DNA of 64,000 bases. Source: Achromobacter veterisilvae (GTDB lineage Bacteria > Pseudomonadota > Gammaproteobacteria > Burkholderiales > Burkholderiaceae_B). Positions 1 to 6,891 of the stretch are shown in pieces (position 1 is the stretch's first letter; every line of letters begins with the position of its first letter). A program made the translations under genes and the position numbers. Location: NCBI RefSeq assembly GCF_900496975.1, contig NZ_UFQC01000004.1, forward strand, positions 124,001 through 188,000. The letters run 5' to 3'. The notes below the pieces were generated by a model. That model saw only the letters and a list, made by a program, of their open reading frames with translations, did not search any database and was not told the DNA's origin.

Positions 1-167
1 TCCAACGCGACCGCGAGGAATAAGTTAAGAAATGTTTCTCTTTGAATCCTTTTGAATATCTCTATTAACGTGGGCGCCTTATCGGCCACAGCAGTTAAAC
101 ATATTCGGCGGTATATATCATATGAAACGGCGCGACTTATTCAATTTTAAGCTTAGATCGCAACATT

Positions 168-1394
168 TCATCGCAATGATACAAATTGTGACGTACTATT
201 GAGCCACGGAGGAGCCCTGTCCGGCATGGCGATGGCGAAGCCTTGCACGGCGGACACGCCTCCGCCGGCCCTGGCCAGATTCAGCTCCGCCTCATTTTCT
301 ATCCCTTCGACCACCACGCAAGGGCTGCAACTGGCACACAGCTTGATCAGCGCCTGAAATCGCCGCCCCCCCTCTTTTGATTGCGCGGCCCGCCGCAACA
401 TCAAACGGTCGATTTTTATGATGCACGGAGAGGCTTCCAGCAGGAACGCCAAGGTGCAGTTACCCACTCCCACATCATCGAGCGCAACTCTTACGCCCGC
501 CTTGCGCAATCGCAAAATCAAACCAAGCGATTTTCTTAAATCCCGCAGCACCCCGGTCTCTGTTATCTCAATGATGAGACGCGCGGCAACAGAGGGGCGC
601 GACTGCAAAAAATCCATCACCTCGAACCACCATGGATCCGGATAAAAGGAAAACGCCGACACATTACATGCCAGGTGCCGCGTCGGATGCGCCTCCAGCA
701 CCTCGATCGCTGTCCAGACGATGCTACGATCCAGTAACCAGGCAATCCCCAGCCTTTCCAGGGCGATAGCGATCTGCCCGGGCCCGCCCACGGCGGGACG
801 AAGCAACAACTCGTCGTACAGGACCGAAGACAGGTCCTGAATAAGGACCACGGGCTGGAACGCCAACGGCAACTGGCCGGTTCGAAGGCTCTCCAGCAGA
901 TACGATGCCTTGGCCATGTCGTCACGAAATTGCCCAGCCCGCGCCGGCTCGCCGCTTATCCCCTCCGTTCCTGGAACTCCGGCCTCGTCCGCGCCGGACG
1001 GTATGGCGCCGCAAGGCCTGCCGGCGCCAACGGACAAGAGTTCCGTGGCTATCAGCGGACATACCCACGAATCAGGCGTTATTTCGATTGGCATGCTAAG
1101 TGCCGTCCGCTGGCTCAGTTCGTAATTGAGGATGCCGTCAGCCAAGCCTTCCCACGTCTGGGCAGCATATCCCAAACTCACCGTCAGCACATCGTTCTCG
1201 CGCCAGACCGGAATCTCCGGCCCGCCCACAAGGGCCAGGCGCGTCCACAGCTCCCGCCTCACAGCGACGGCTACGTCGAGCCCGTATGCGAGTTCAATGT
1301 CCCGTAAATTGACTATCCGGACTCTCAAATAGGGGCACGCATCCCACTGGGCATCGACCCGGCTCGTTTCTATCGACGGAATCATGGAGTACAT
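168..1394 (-). CDS. EAL-domain protein with degenerate GGDEF-like N-terminus (c-di-GMP phosphodiesterase candidate)
   Basis: The 408-residue protein has a C-terminal EAL domain from about residue 165. The metal and substrate residues look retained: Glu in the EAL-position motif (here DELLLR, so the motif reads ELL), Asn in CNVSA, EITET, ALDDVG, IKID, VEGIE and QGF. An active c-di-GMP phosphodiesterase is therefore possible. The first 110 residues resemble a decayed GGDEF domain (YGLDVAVAVRREL, WRENDVL) with no GGDEF signature. No membrane segment is seen, so it is probably cytosolic. An in-frame stop lies just upstream, so the start is ATG 1394 or ATG 1385. It is flanked by unusually AT-rich DNA on both sides and its target process is unknown. 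Confidence 0.85.
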   Translation of the reverse strand: MYSMIPSIETSRVDAQWDACPYLRVRIVNLRDIELAYGLDVAVAVRRELWTRLALVGGPEIPVWRENDVLTVSLGYAAQTWEGLADGILNYELSQRTALSMPIEITPDSWVCPLIATELLSVGAGRPCGAIPSGADEAGVPGTEGISGEPARAGQFRDDMAKASYLLESLRTGQLPLAFQPVVLIQDLSSVLYDELLLRPAVGGPGQIAIALERLGIAWLLDRSIVWTAIEVLEAHPTRHLACNVSAFSFYPDPWWFEVMDFLQSRPSVAARLIIEITETGVLRDLRKSLGLILRLRKAGVRVALDDVGVGNCTLAFLLEASPCIIKIDRLMLRRAAQSKEGGRRFQALIKLCASCSPCVVVEGIENEAELNLARAGGGVSAVQGFAIAMPDRAPPWLNSTSQFVSLR

Positions 1395-2036
1395 CCCAAA
1401 GCGCAGCGAAGCTGATACATGGATCTACCTCAAGACCTTCCACGTCGATGAGGACGCCCCGATTCGTACTCAGGCCGTTTGCCGGATGTCCTGGCTGTGA
1501 CCGACCGACCAATGCCGCACCTGATTCTTGAACATGAACGGTAAGCCAGCCGCGCGCGATCATGGGTGAGGGACCATAACCGCGCGCGGCAGCCTTCCAG
1601 GGCATACTGCCCTACACGTATGTGTTTTTATATTTAAACACAATCGTTGTACTCTGTGAGGCCTGCCGAAAAGAAAATTTCCACATCCGGGAATGGCAAT
1701 GAACAGCAATACGCGCTAAATCAATATATGAATTCCGCTCAAGAAATAAAACCATGCCGCGCCATTTAAAATGGCTCGCATTCCGCAATAAATATCCGCG
1801 ATCAACCTATTTGTTTTTATTGATTTCGCGTTGACATTAATTACCCGAGCTTCAGGCAATATCTGAATCCTTGGAACTCAGGACGATCGCGCGACGCGCG
1901 GGATGGCAATACAACGAATTCGGCGAAATGGCGGCGGGCTCGCCGGGCGATGAAAAAAGCCCCCCACACCGCGCGCACGTCGTGCGCTTGCTGCTCCCCT
2001 TCCTCCCCCAAGGGGGCGCTTTTTGTCTTGGGGCGA
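1395..2036. other. Gene-poor, partly AT-rich stretch
   Basis: No convincing gene is seen. A 103-codon frame on the minus strand overlaps the start of the EAL gene but has no recognisable motif. Bases 1606-1850 are strikingly AT-rich for this genome and may hold the promoter of the EAL gene or be a scar of transferred DNA. A dispersed terminator-like repeat is at 1953-2037. Confidence 0.5.
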
Positions 2037-2037
2037 C
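1953..2037. repeat. Dispersed C-rich hairpin repeat, copy 1
   Basis: A run of A, then GCCCCCC, a GC-rich middle, then AGGGGGCGCTTTTTG and TTGGGG. A diverged copy lies at 38990-39075. The C5-6/G5 arms with flanking A and T runs could terminate transcription in both directions. Similar sequences are common between genes in Bordetella-Achromobacter genomes, from my general knowledge. Confidence 0.7.
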
Positions 2038-2041
2038 AAAA

Positions 2042-2072
2042 AACCCGCATCCTCATAGGAGAGATGCGGGTT
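2042..2072 (-). terminator. Terminator downstream of tRNA-Leu(GAG)
   Basis: The arms AACCCGCATC and GATGCGGGTT form a 10-bp stem with an 11-base loop. On the minus strand it is followed by a T-rich tract, which suits a stop for the secG/tRNA-Leu transcript. Confidence 0.7.
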
Positions 2073-2108
2073 CTTTACTCTTCCAGGAGCGATCCCGGAA
2101 CAAATTCT

Positions 2109-2193
2109 TGGTGCCGACGGCGAGACTCGAACTCGCACAGCTTTCGCCACTACCCCCTCAAGATAGCGTGTCTACCAATTTCACCACGTCGGC
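2109..2193 (-). tRNA. tRNA-Leu(GAG)
   Basis: The 85-nt gene folds as a class II tRNA with acceptor GCCGACG pairing with CGTCGGC, a D-loop GGTAGACAC, a long variable arm, T-loop GTTCGAGTC and an encoded CCA. The anticodon loop CTTGAGG gives GAG. It lies just after secG on the same strand, the usual tpiA-secG-tRNA-Leu order in betaproteobacteria. Confidence 0.95.
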
Positions 2194-2359
2194 TGAACTG
2201 ACCAGAAAAGCGTGCTTTCCTGGAAAGTCGAACATTCTATCACGCAAATCGGAATTCGGGTGAACCCAGCCAATCTCGCCGCGGGAATCCCCTCTTTTCC
2301 CCTTCGGGCGGCGGGGCAGACCGCTGGGCATCGAAGGGGCGGGTCTCGCTGCGCCCCCT

Positions 2360-2470
2360 CACCTGGACGTCCGGATGCGCGGCCAGGAAGCGCCGCAGGC
2401 GCGGAATCAGCCTGCGCGCGCCGAACGTGGGCTGGGGGCCGATCCGAATATGCCTTTGCAAGAATCGCGC
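2360..2470 (-). pseudogene. LysR regulator fragment (remnant)
   Basis: About 35 codons on the minus strand read like the start of a LysR effector-binding domain (HIRIGPQPTFGARRLIPRL, then FLAAHPDV). No helix-turn-helix precedes it and the frame then degenerates. It sits between tRNA-Leu and secG, where no regulator is expected. I read it as a leftover of a decayed lysR gene; chance resemblance is possible because the stretch is short. Confidence 0.45.
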
Positions 2471-2476
2471 GCCAAT

Positions 2477-2505
2477 GAAAAAGGCCGGCATGCGCCGGCC
2501 TTTTC
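2477..2505 (-). terminator. Terminator after secG
   Basis: A perfect GGCCGGC/GCCGGCC hairpin flanked by A and T runs lies about 13 bases past the secG stop and can end the tpiA-secG transcript on the minus strand. Confidence 0.8.
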
Positions 2506-2517
2506 GCGTGCTGTGGC

Positions 2518-2991
2518 TTACTTCGCGGGCGTTTCGGCCGGCTTGCCGCCTTCCGGAGCCGGGGCGGCGGGCGCTGCCGGCACCGAGGGCACCGACGCGT
2601 CGGGCTGGGCCGGCGCGGCCGGAACCGAACCGGCGCCCGGCACGGACGACGCGCCGGACGGAGCGGCGGGCGCCGAACCCGGCACCTGCGGAACCGAACG
2701 GTCGGCCGGGAAGCTCTGCATCACGCCCGAATCGACGGCGGGGCCAGCCGAACCCTTGTGGCTGACGTAGGCCAGGCCGGCGGTGGACGCGAAGAAGACG
2801 ACGGCGGCCCATTTGGTCGCGCGCGACAGGAAATTCGCGGCGCCGGTGGCGCCGAACAGGCTGCCGGCCGAGCCGCTGCCGAAGGCGGACCCCATGTCGG
2901 CGCCTTTGCCCTGCTGCAGCAGGACCAGGACGATAATAGCCAGCGCCGAGAACACTTGGACGGCCAGCAGAAGTTTGAGCATCAAGGGCAT
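2518..2991 (-). CDS. secG: Preprotein translocase subunit SecG
   Basis: SecG is the small inner-membrane partner of SecYE in general protein export. The 157-residue product has the family layout: an N-terminal membrane helix (about residues 4-23), a short polar loop with LQQGKGADMGSAFGSGS, and a second helix (about 55-75). The C-terminal tail of about 75 residues is rich in Pro and Ala, making the protein longer than the usual 110 or so residues; such tails are common in betaproteobacteria. It lies 21 bases downstream of tpiA and is probably co-transcribed with it. Confidence 0.95.
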   Translation of the reverse strand: MPLMLKLLLAVQVFSALAIIVLVLLQQGKGADMGSAFGSGSAGSLFGATGAANFLSRATKWAAVVFFASTAGLAYVSHKGSAGPAVDSGVMQSFPADRSVPQVPGSAPAAPSGASSVPGAGSVPAAPAQPDASVPSVPAAPAAPAPEGGKPAETPAK

Positions 2992-3012
2992 TGCAGACTC
3001 CGGAACGGAAAC

Positions 3013-3759
3013 TTAGATGGCGGCGATTCGCAAAAATTCTTCAGCCACGAGCGACGCGCCGCCGACCAGGGCCCCGTCGATATCAGTCATGGCGAACAAA
3101 CTGGCGGCATTGGCAGCTTTTACGCTGCCGCCGTACAACACTTGCACCTGCCCGGCGCCCAGCGCGCGCAAGGCGGCGCGGATGGCGCCGTGGACTTCCT
3201 GCGCCTGCTCGGGGCTGGCGCTGCGGCCCGTGCCGATGGCCCAGACGGGCTCGTAGGCCAGGACCATGCGGGACACTTCCGCCGCGCCCAGGGCCAGCAC
3301 GGGCTTGAGCTGGCGTTCGATGACGGCGAGGGTATTGCCCGCGTCGCGGTCGGCCAGGGATTCGCCGACACAGACCACCGGGGTCAGGCCGGCGGCCAGG
3401 GCGGCCTGGGCCTTGGCGGCAACGGCTTCGTCCGTTTCGCCATGCAGCACGCGGCGCTCGGAATGGCCGGCCAGCGCCCAGCGGCAGCCGAACTCTTTCA
3501 GCATGGCGCCGGAAACCTCTCCAGTGTAGGCGCCCTTGCCGTGCGCGCTGACGTCTTGCGCCCCCCAGGACACGCTGCTTCCGGTCAGGGCCGAGGCGGC
3601 CTGCGCCAGGTAGGGGAACGGAACGCAGACGCCGATTTCGCAGTGGCTCGCAGCATCCGCGGCACGCAGCTCCGTCAGCAACGCGGCGTTCTCGGCCAGG
3701 TTACCGTGCATCTTCCAGTTGCCCAGCACGAGGCGGGCGCGGTTTTCGACTGAAGTCAT
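3013..3759 (-). CDS. tpiA: Triose-phosphate isomerase
   Basis: This glycolytic enzyme interconverts dihydroxyacetone phosphate and glyceraldehyde 3-phosphate in the cytosol. The 248-residue protein has the normal length. Its key residues are visible: the substrate lysine in NWKMHGN, the catalytic histidine in GHSERR, the catalytic glutamate in AYEPVWAIGTG, and the phosphate-binding GGSV and GALVGGASL loops. It heads a tpiA-secG-tRNA-Leu block on the minus strand. Confidence 0.97.
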   Translation of the reverse strand: MTSVENRARLVLGNWKMHGNLAENAALLTELRAADAASHCEIGVCVPFPYLAQAASALTGSSVSWGAQDVSAHGKGAYTGEVSGAMLKEFGCRWALAGHSERRVLHGETDEAVAAKAQAALAAGLTPVVCVGESLADRDAGNTLAVIERQLKPVLALGAAEVSRMVLAYEPVWAIGTGRSASPEQAQEVHGAIRAALRALGAGQVQVLYGGSVKAANAASLFAMTDIDGALVGGASLVAEEFLRIAAI

Positions 3760-3894
3760 GGCGAATTGTCTAGAGAGGGGCCTAGAGGGATAGCGGGCGG
3801 CGGCAAGCGCCCACGGGCCTGCCTGGAAAAAATTCCAGGCGAAACCCGAGATTGTATCCTGTTGCGGGACGCTACGCCGAGCGGCCCGCGATTC

Positions 3895-4872
3895 TTACAT
3901 TGTCAGGATGATTTTGCCGATGTTTTCACCGCTTTCCATCATGGCATGGGCGCGGGAGGCCTCGGCCAGCGGGAACGTCGCGTGCACGATGGGCTTGATG
4001 TCCCCTTTTTCAAGCAAGGGCCAGGCGTGCTCGCGCAGGGCGCGGGCGATGGCGCCCTTGAAGGCGACCGGACGGGGACGCAAGGTGGAGCCGGTGATGG
4101 TCAGGCGGCGGCGCATGACCTGGGCCGTGTCCACATTGGCGTGCGAACCGCCCAACTGGGCGATGATGACGATGCGGCCGTCGTCGGCCAGGCACTGCAT
4201 GTCGCGGGCGATGTAGTCGCCGGCCACCATGTCCAGGATCACGTCCACGCCGCGCCCGCCAGTCGCATCCAGCACTTCCTTCACGAAGTCCTGGGTTTTG
4301 TAGTTGATGCCGCGTTCGGCGCCCAGGGCTTCCACGGCGCGCGCCCGGTCGTCGCTGCCGACCGTGGCGTAGACCTTGTGGCCCATGGCGCGGGCTAGCT
4401 GGATCGCCGTGGTGCCGATGCCGCTGGCGCCGCCGTGCACCAGCAGGGCCTCGCCTTCGGACAGGCGGCCGCGGTCGAACACGTTGCTCCAGACGGTGAA
4501 ATAGGTTTCCGGCAGGCCCGCGGCCTCGATGTCGGACAGGCCCTTGGGTAGGGGCAGGCATTGCGCGGCGGGCGCTACGCAGTATTCCGCGTAGCCGCCG
4601 CCCGCCACCAGGGCGCAGACCTTGTCGCCCACGGCGAAGCCGCTGCCGGCAAGGTCGCCGCCGACGATCTCGCCGGCCACTTCCAGGCCCGGCAGGTCCG
4701 AGGCGCCGCGCGGCGGGGCGTAGTTGCCCTTGCGCTGGAACACGTCGGGGCGGTTGACCCCGGCGGCGCTCACTTTGATCAGAACTTCACCCGCGCCGGT
4801 TTCCGGCGTGGGACGCTCCACGGGAACCAGGACCTCGGGGCCACCAGGGCGAGAGATTTCTACGGCGTGCAT
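3895..4872 (-). CDS. NAD(P)H quinone oxidoreductase, zinc-type alcohol dehydrogenase superfamily (PIG3-like)
   Basis: The 325-residue protein belongs to the medium-chain dehydrogenase family, quinone oxidoreductase branch. It has a GroES-like N-terminal half with AAGVNRPDVFQRKG and a Rossmann half with LVHGGASGIGTTAIQLA. It lacks zinc-binding residues, as do other members that reduce quinones with NADPH. ATG 4872 is chosen because AAAGGAGG lies 7 bases upstream; the longer open frame reads back through the divergent tRNA-Ser gene. It is monocistronic, and the physiological substrate is unknown. Confidence 0.9.
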   Translation of the reverse strand: MHAVEISRPGGPEVLVPVERPTPETGAGEVLIKVSAAGVNRPDVFQRKGNYAPPRGASDLPGLEVAGEIVGGDLAGSGFAVGDKVCALVAGGGYAEYCVAPAAQCLPLPKGLSDIEAAGLPETYFTVWSNVFDRGRLSEGEALLVHGGASGIGTTAIQLARAMGHKVYATVGSDDRARAVEALGAERGINYKTQDFVKEVLDATGGRGVDVILDMVAGDYIARDMQCLADDGRIVIIAQLGGSHANVDTAQVMRRRLTITGSTLRPRPVAFKGAIARALREHAWPLLEKGDIKPIVHATFPLAEASRAHAMMESGENIGKIILTM

Positions 4873-4995
4873 CGCGTGCCTCCTTTGCAGCAAATGGATT
4901 ATTATTGCGCCCTTTGCTGCGGATCGCGTCCGCTTCGGGCAGATTGTTTGCCAGATGGCCGGATTGCCGGACAATACGCGGTCAAGGCAGTACCC

Positions 4996-5083
4996 GGAAG
5001 CGTGGCAGAGTGGTCGATTGCACCGGTCTTGAAAACCGGCAACGGGCAACCGTTCGTGAGTTCGAATCTCACCGCTTCCGCCA
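4996..5083 (+). tRNA. tRNA-Ser(UGA)
   Basis: A class II tRNA with acceptor GGAAGCG/CGCTTCC, a long variable arm, T-loop GTTCGAATC and an encoded CCA. The anticodon loop CTTGAAA gives TGA in DNA terms (UGA). Confidence 0.95.
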
Positions 5084-5279
5084 GAACAAGAACAAAATCA
5101 ACGGCTTGCGGGATTGGCATGCCGATCGCCGCCATCTCCCTGGGCTGCCGGCACTGTCCATCGCGCGCCGCCCGGCCCATCTTCTTCTATTTTTGCGCCC
5201 CCGACAGCCTGCCGCCGCCAGGGGGCGCCTCGTTTCGCCCCAGAGCGCACGCCAGGCTGGCATGCGGCCGTGCCCGAAG

Positions 5280-5300
5280 CTAGAATAATTCTCATCCTCA
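5280..5300 (+). promoter_or_regulatory. Putative Fur box upstream of fecI 1
   Basis: The AT-rich segment AGAATAATTCTCATCCTC resembles Fur boxes in front of iron-starvation sigma-factor genes. It lies about 30 bases before the sigma-factor start and the surroundings are strongly GC-rich. This is a match by eye, without scoring. Confidence 0.55.
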
Positions 5301-5326
5301 AATTTTCCGGCCCGCCCGCCCCGTCC

Positions 5327-5833
5327 ATGACCGCCCTCGATCCGACCGCGCAGCAATTGGCGCACGCGCTCTATCGCGACCATCACGGCTGGCTGCAGGG
5401 ATGGCTGCGCAAGAAGCTGGGCTGCGCCTTCGACGCGGCCGACCTGGTGCACGATACCTATGCGCGCGTGCTGGCGCACCGCGAGCTGTCCGGCATCCAC
5501 GAGCCGCGCTCCTATCTGGCCACGGTGGCGCACGGCCTGATGGTGAATCACTTGCAGCGCAAGGATCTGGAACGCGCCTACCTGGAAACGCTGGCGCGCC
5601 TGCCCCCTTCCGCGGCGCCGTCGCCCGAGGCGCGCGCGCTGGCGCTGGAAGCGCTTCAGGAAATCGACACGCTGCTCGACGGGCTTCCGGCAGCCGTCAG
5701 GCGGGCCTTCCTGCTGTGCCAGCTCGAAGGCCTCACCCATGCGGAGATCGCCGCCCGCCTGCATGTGTCGGTCGGGTCGGTGCGGCAGTACATCGCCCGC
5801 GCCCTGCGCCAGTGCCTGGAGCTTGCCGCGTGA
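5327..5833 (+). CDS. FecI-type ECF sigma factor 1
   Basis: This 168-residue iron-starvation sigma factor would direct RNA polymerase to the downstream receptor gene. Region 2 is visible as WLRKKLGCAFDAADLVHDTYARVL and YLATVAHGLMVNHLQRKD (split here by a linker). Region 4 follows with LPAAVRRAFLLCQLEGL and a helix-turn-helix around HAEIAARLHVSVGSVRQY. ATG 5327 gives the usual FecI length. The frame runs into fecR with a 4-base GTGA overlap, so the two are translationally coupled. A putative Fur box precedes it. Confidence 0.92.
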   Translation: MTALDPTAQQLAHALYRDHHGWLQGWLRKKLGCAFDAADLVHDTYARVLAHRELSGIHEPRSYLATVAHGLMVNHLQRKDLERAYLETLARLPPSAAPSPEARALALEALQEIDTLLDGLPAAVRRAFLLCQLEGLTHAEIAARLHVSVGSVRQYIARALRQCLELAA

Positions 5834-6825
5834 GCGCGAGGGAAGCCGCGCGCATCGACCCGCGCGCGCTGGACGGCGCCGTCGAATGGTTCCTGCGGCT
5901 GACGTCCGGCGCCATGACCGACGCCGACCAGGCCGCCTGGCTGGCCTGGCGCAAGGCAGACCCGGAACACGAGCGCGCCTGGCAGCGCACCGAAGCGCTG
6001 ACCCGCCGCTTCGAGGCCCTGCCGGAAGGCGCGCTACCCGTGCTGGCTCGTCCCCGCTCGCCCGCGCGCCGGCGGGCCCTGGCCAAGCTGGCCGTGCTCG
6101 CGGGCGCGGGGGCGGTGGGCTGGTCGGCCTGGCGCGAAGCCCCCTGGCAAGCCTGGACGGCTCAATATCAAACGCCGGCCGGCGGCAGGCGCGAATTGGT
6201 GCTGGCCGACCAATCCCGCATCGTGCTCAATACCCGCACGGCGATCGACGTGCTGTTCGACAGGACGCAGCGCCTGGTGGCCCTCCACGCCGGGGAAATC
6301 CTGGTCGATGCCGTGCCGGACCGCCAACCCGACCCTCGTGCCTTCGTGATTCGCACGAGCGAAGGCCGCATCGCGACGTCGAGCGCCCGCTTCGTGGCGC
6401 GGCACGACGACCGCACGTCCTCGGTGCAAGTGCTGGAGGGCGAACTGCGCGTGCAGCCGCTGGGCGCATCCAGCGCCAGCGTCGTGCCCGCGGGGTTCGG
6501 GCTGAAGTTTTCCGCGGCGCGGGCGGCCTCGCCCGAGGCGCTGGCCGGCGATCCCTCGGCCTGGTCGCGCGGCATGCTCCAGGTGGACGGCATGCCGTTG
6601 GCGGAGTTCCTCGAAGAGCTTCAACGCTATCGCACGGGCTGGATCGATTGCGCGCCCGAAGTGGCCCGCCTGCCGATTTCCGGTTCCTTCCCGCTGGCCG
6701 ACACCGATCGGGTGCTGGCTGCGGTGGCCGACACGCTGCCGCTGCGCCTGCGCTACCGCACCCGCTACTGGGTCTCGGTGCTGCCGCAGGATGCCGCGGA
6801 GCGCGCGGGCACGGCTTTTTTGTAA
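5830..6825 (+). CDS. FecR-type anti-sigma/sigma regulator 1
   Basis: FecR proteins span the inner membrane and relay receptor occupancy to the FecI-type sigma factor. This 331-residue protein has the cytosolic N-terminal domain with WLRLTSG-like and AWLAWRKADPEHERAWQR motifs, one membrane segment after a basic stretch (about residues 78-97), and a periplasmic FecR domain with GGRRELVLADQSRIVLN and VRTSEGRI-type repeats. GTG 5830 overlaps the sigma-factor stop; no better start is visible. The C-terminal part (GMLQVDGMPLAEFLEEL) is the segment that contacts the receptor N-domain in this family. Confidence 0.9.
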   Translation: MSAREAARIDPRALDGAVEWFLRLTSGAMTDADQAAWLAWRKADPEHERAWQRTEALTRRFEALPEGALPVLARPRSPARRRALAKLAVLAGAGAVGWSAWREAPWQAWTAQYQTPAGGRRELVLADQSRIVLNTRTAIDVLFDRTQRLVALHAGEILVDAVPDRQPDPRAFVIRTSEGRIATSSARFVARHDDRTSSVQVLEGELRVQPLGASSASVVPAGFGLKFSAARAASPEALAGDPSAWSRGMLQVDGMPLAEFLEELQRYRTGWIDCAPEVARLPISGSFPLADTDRVLAAVADTLPLRLRYRTRYWVSVLPQDAAERAGTAFL

Positions 6826-6891
6826 CAGCGACTGGCACTTTTCGCGTTTCGTCTGGCTATGAAGGCAAGACCAACGATTGGAGTGTCTTTC

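Noticed and set aside
1294-1605. A 103-codon frame overlapping the start of the EAL gene
   Set aside because: It has no recognised motif, overlaps the better-supported gene by 101 bases, and a fusion with the EAL frame would need a frameshift with no supporting homology.
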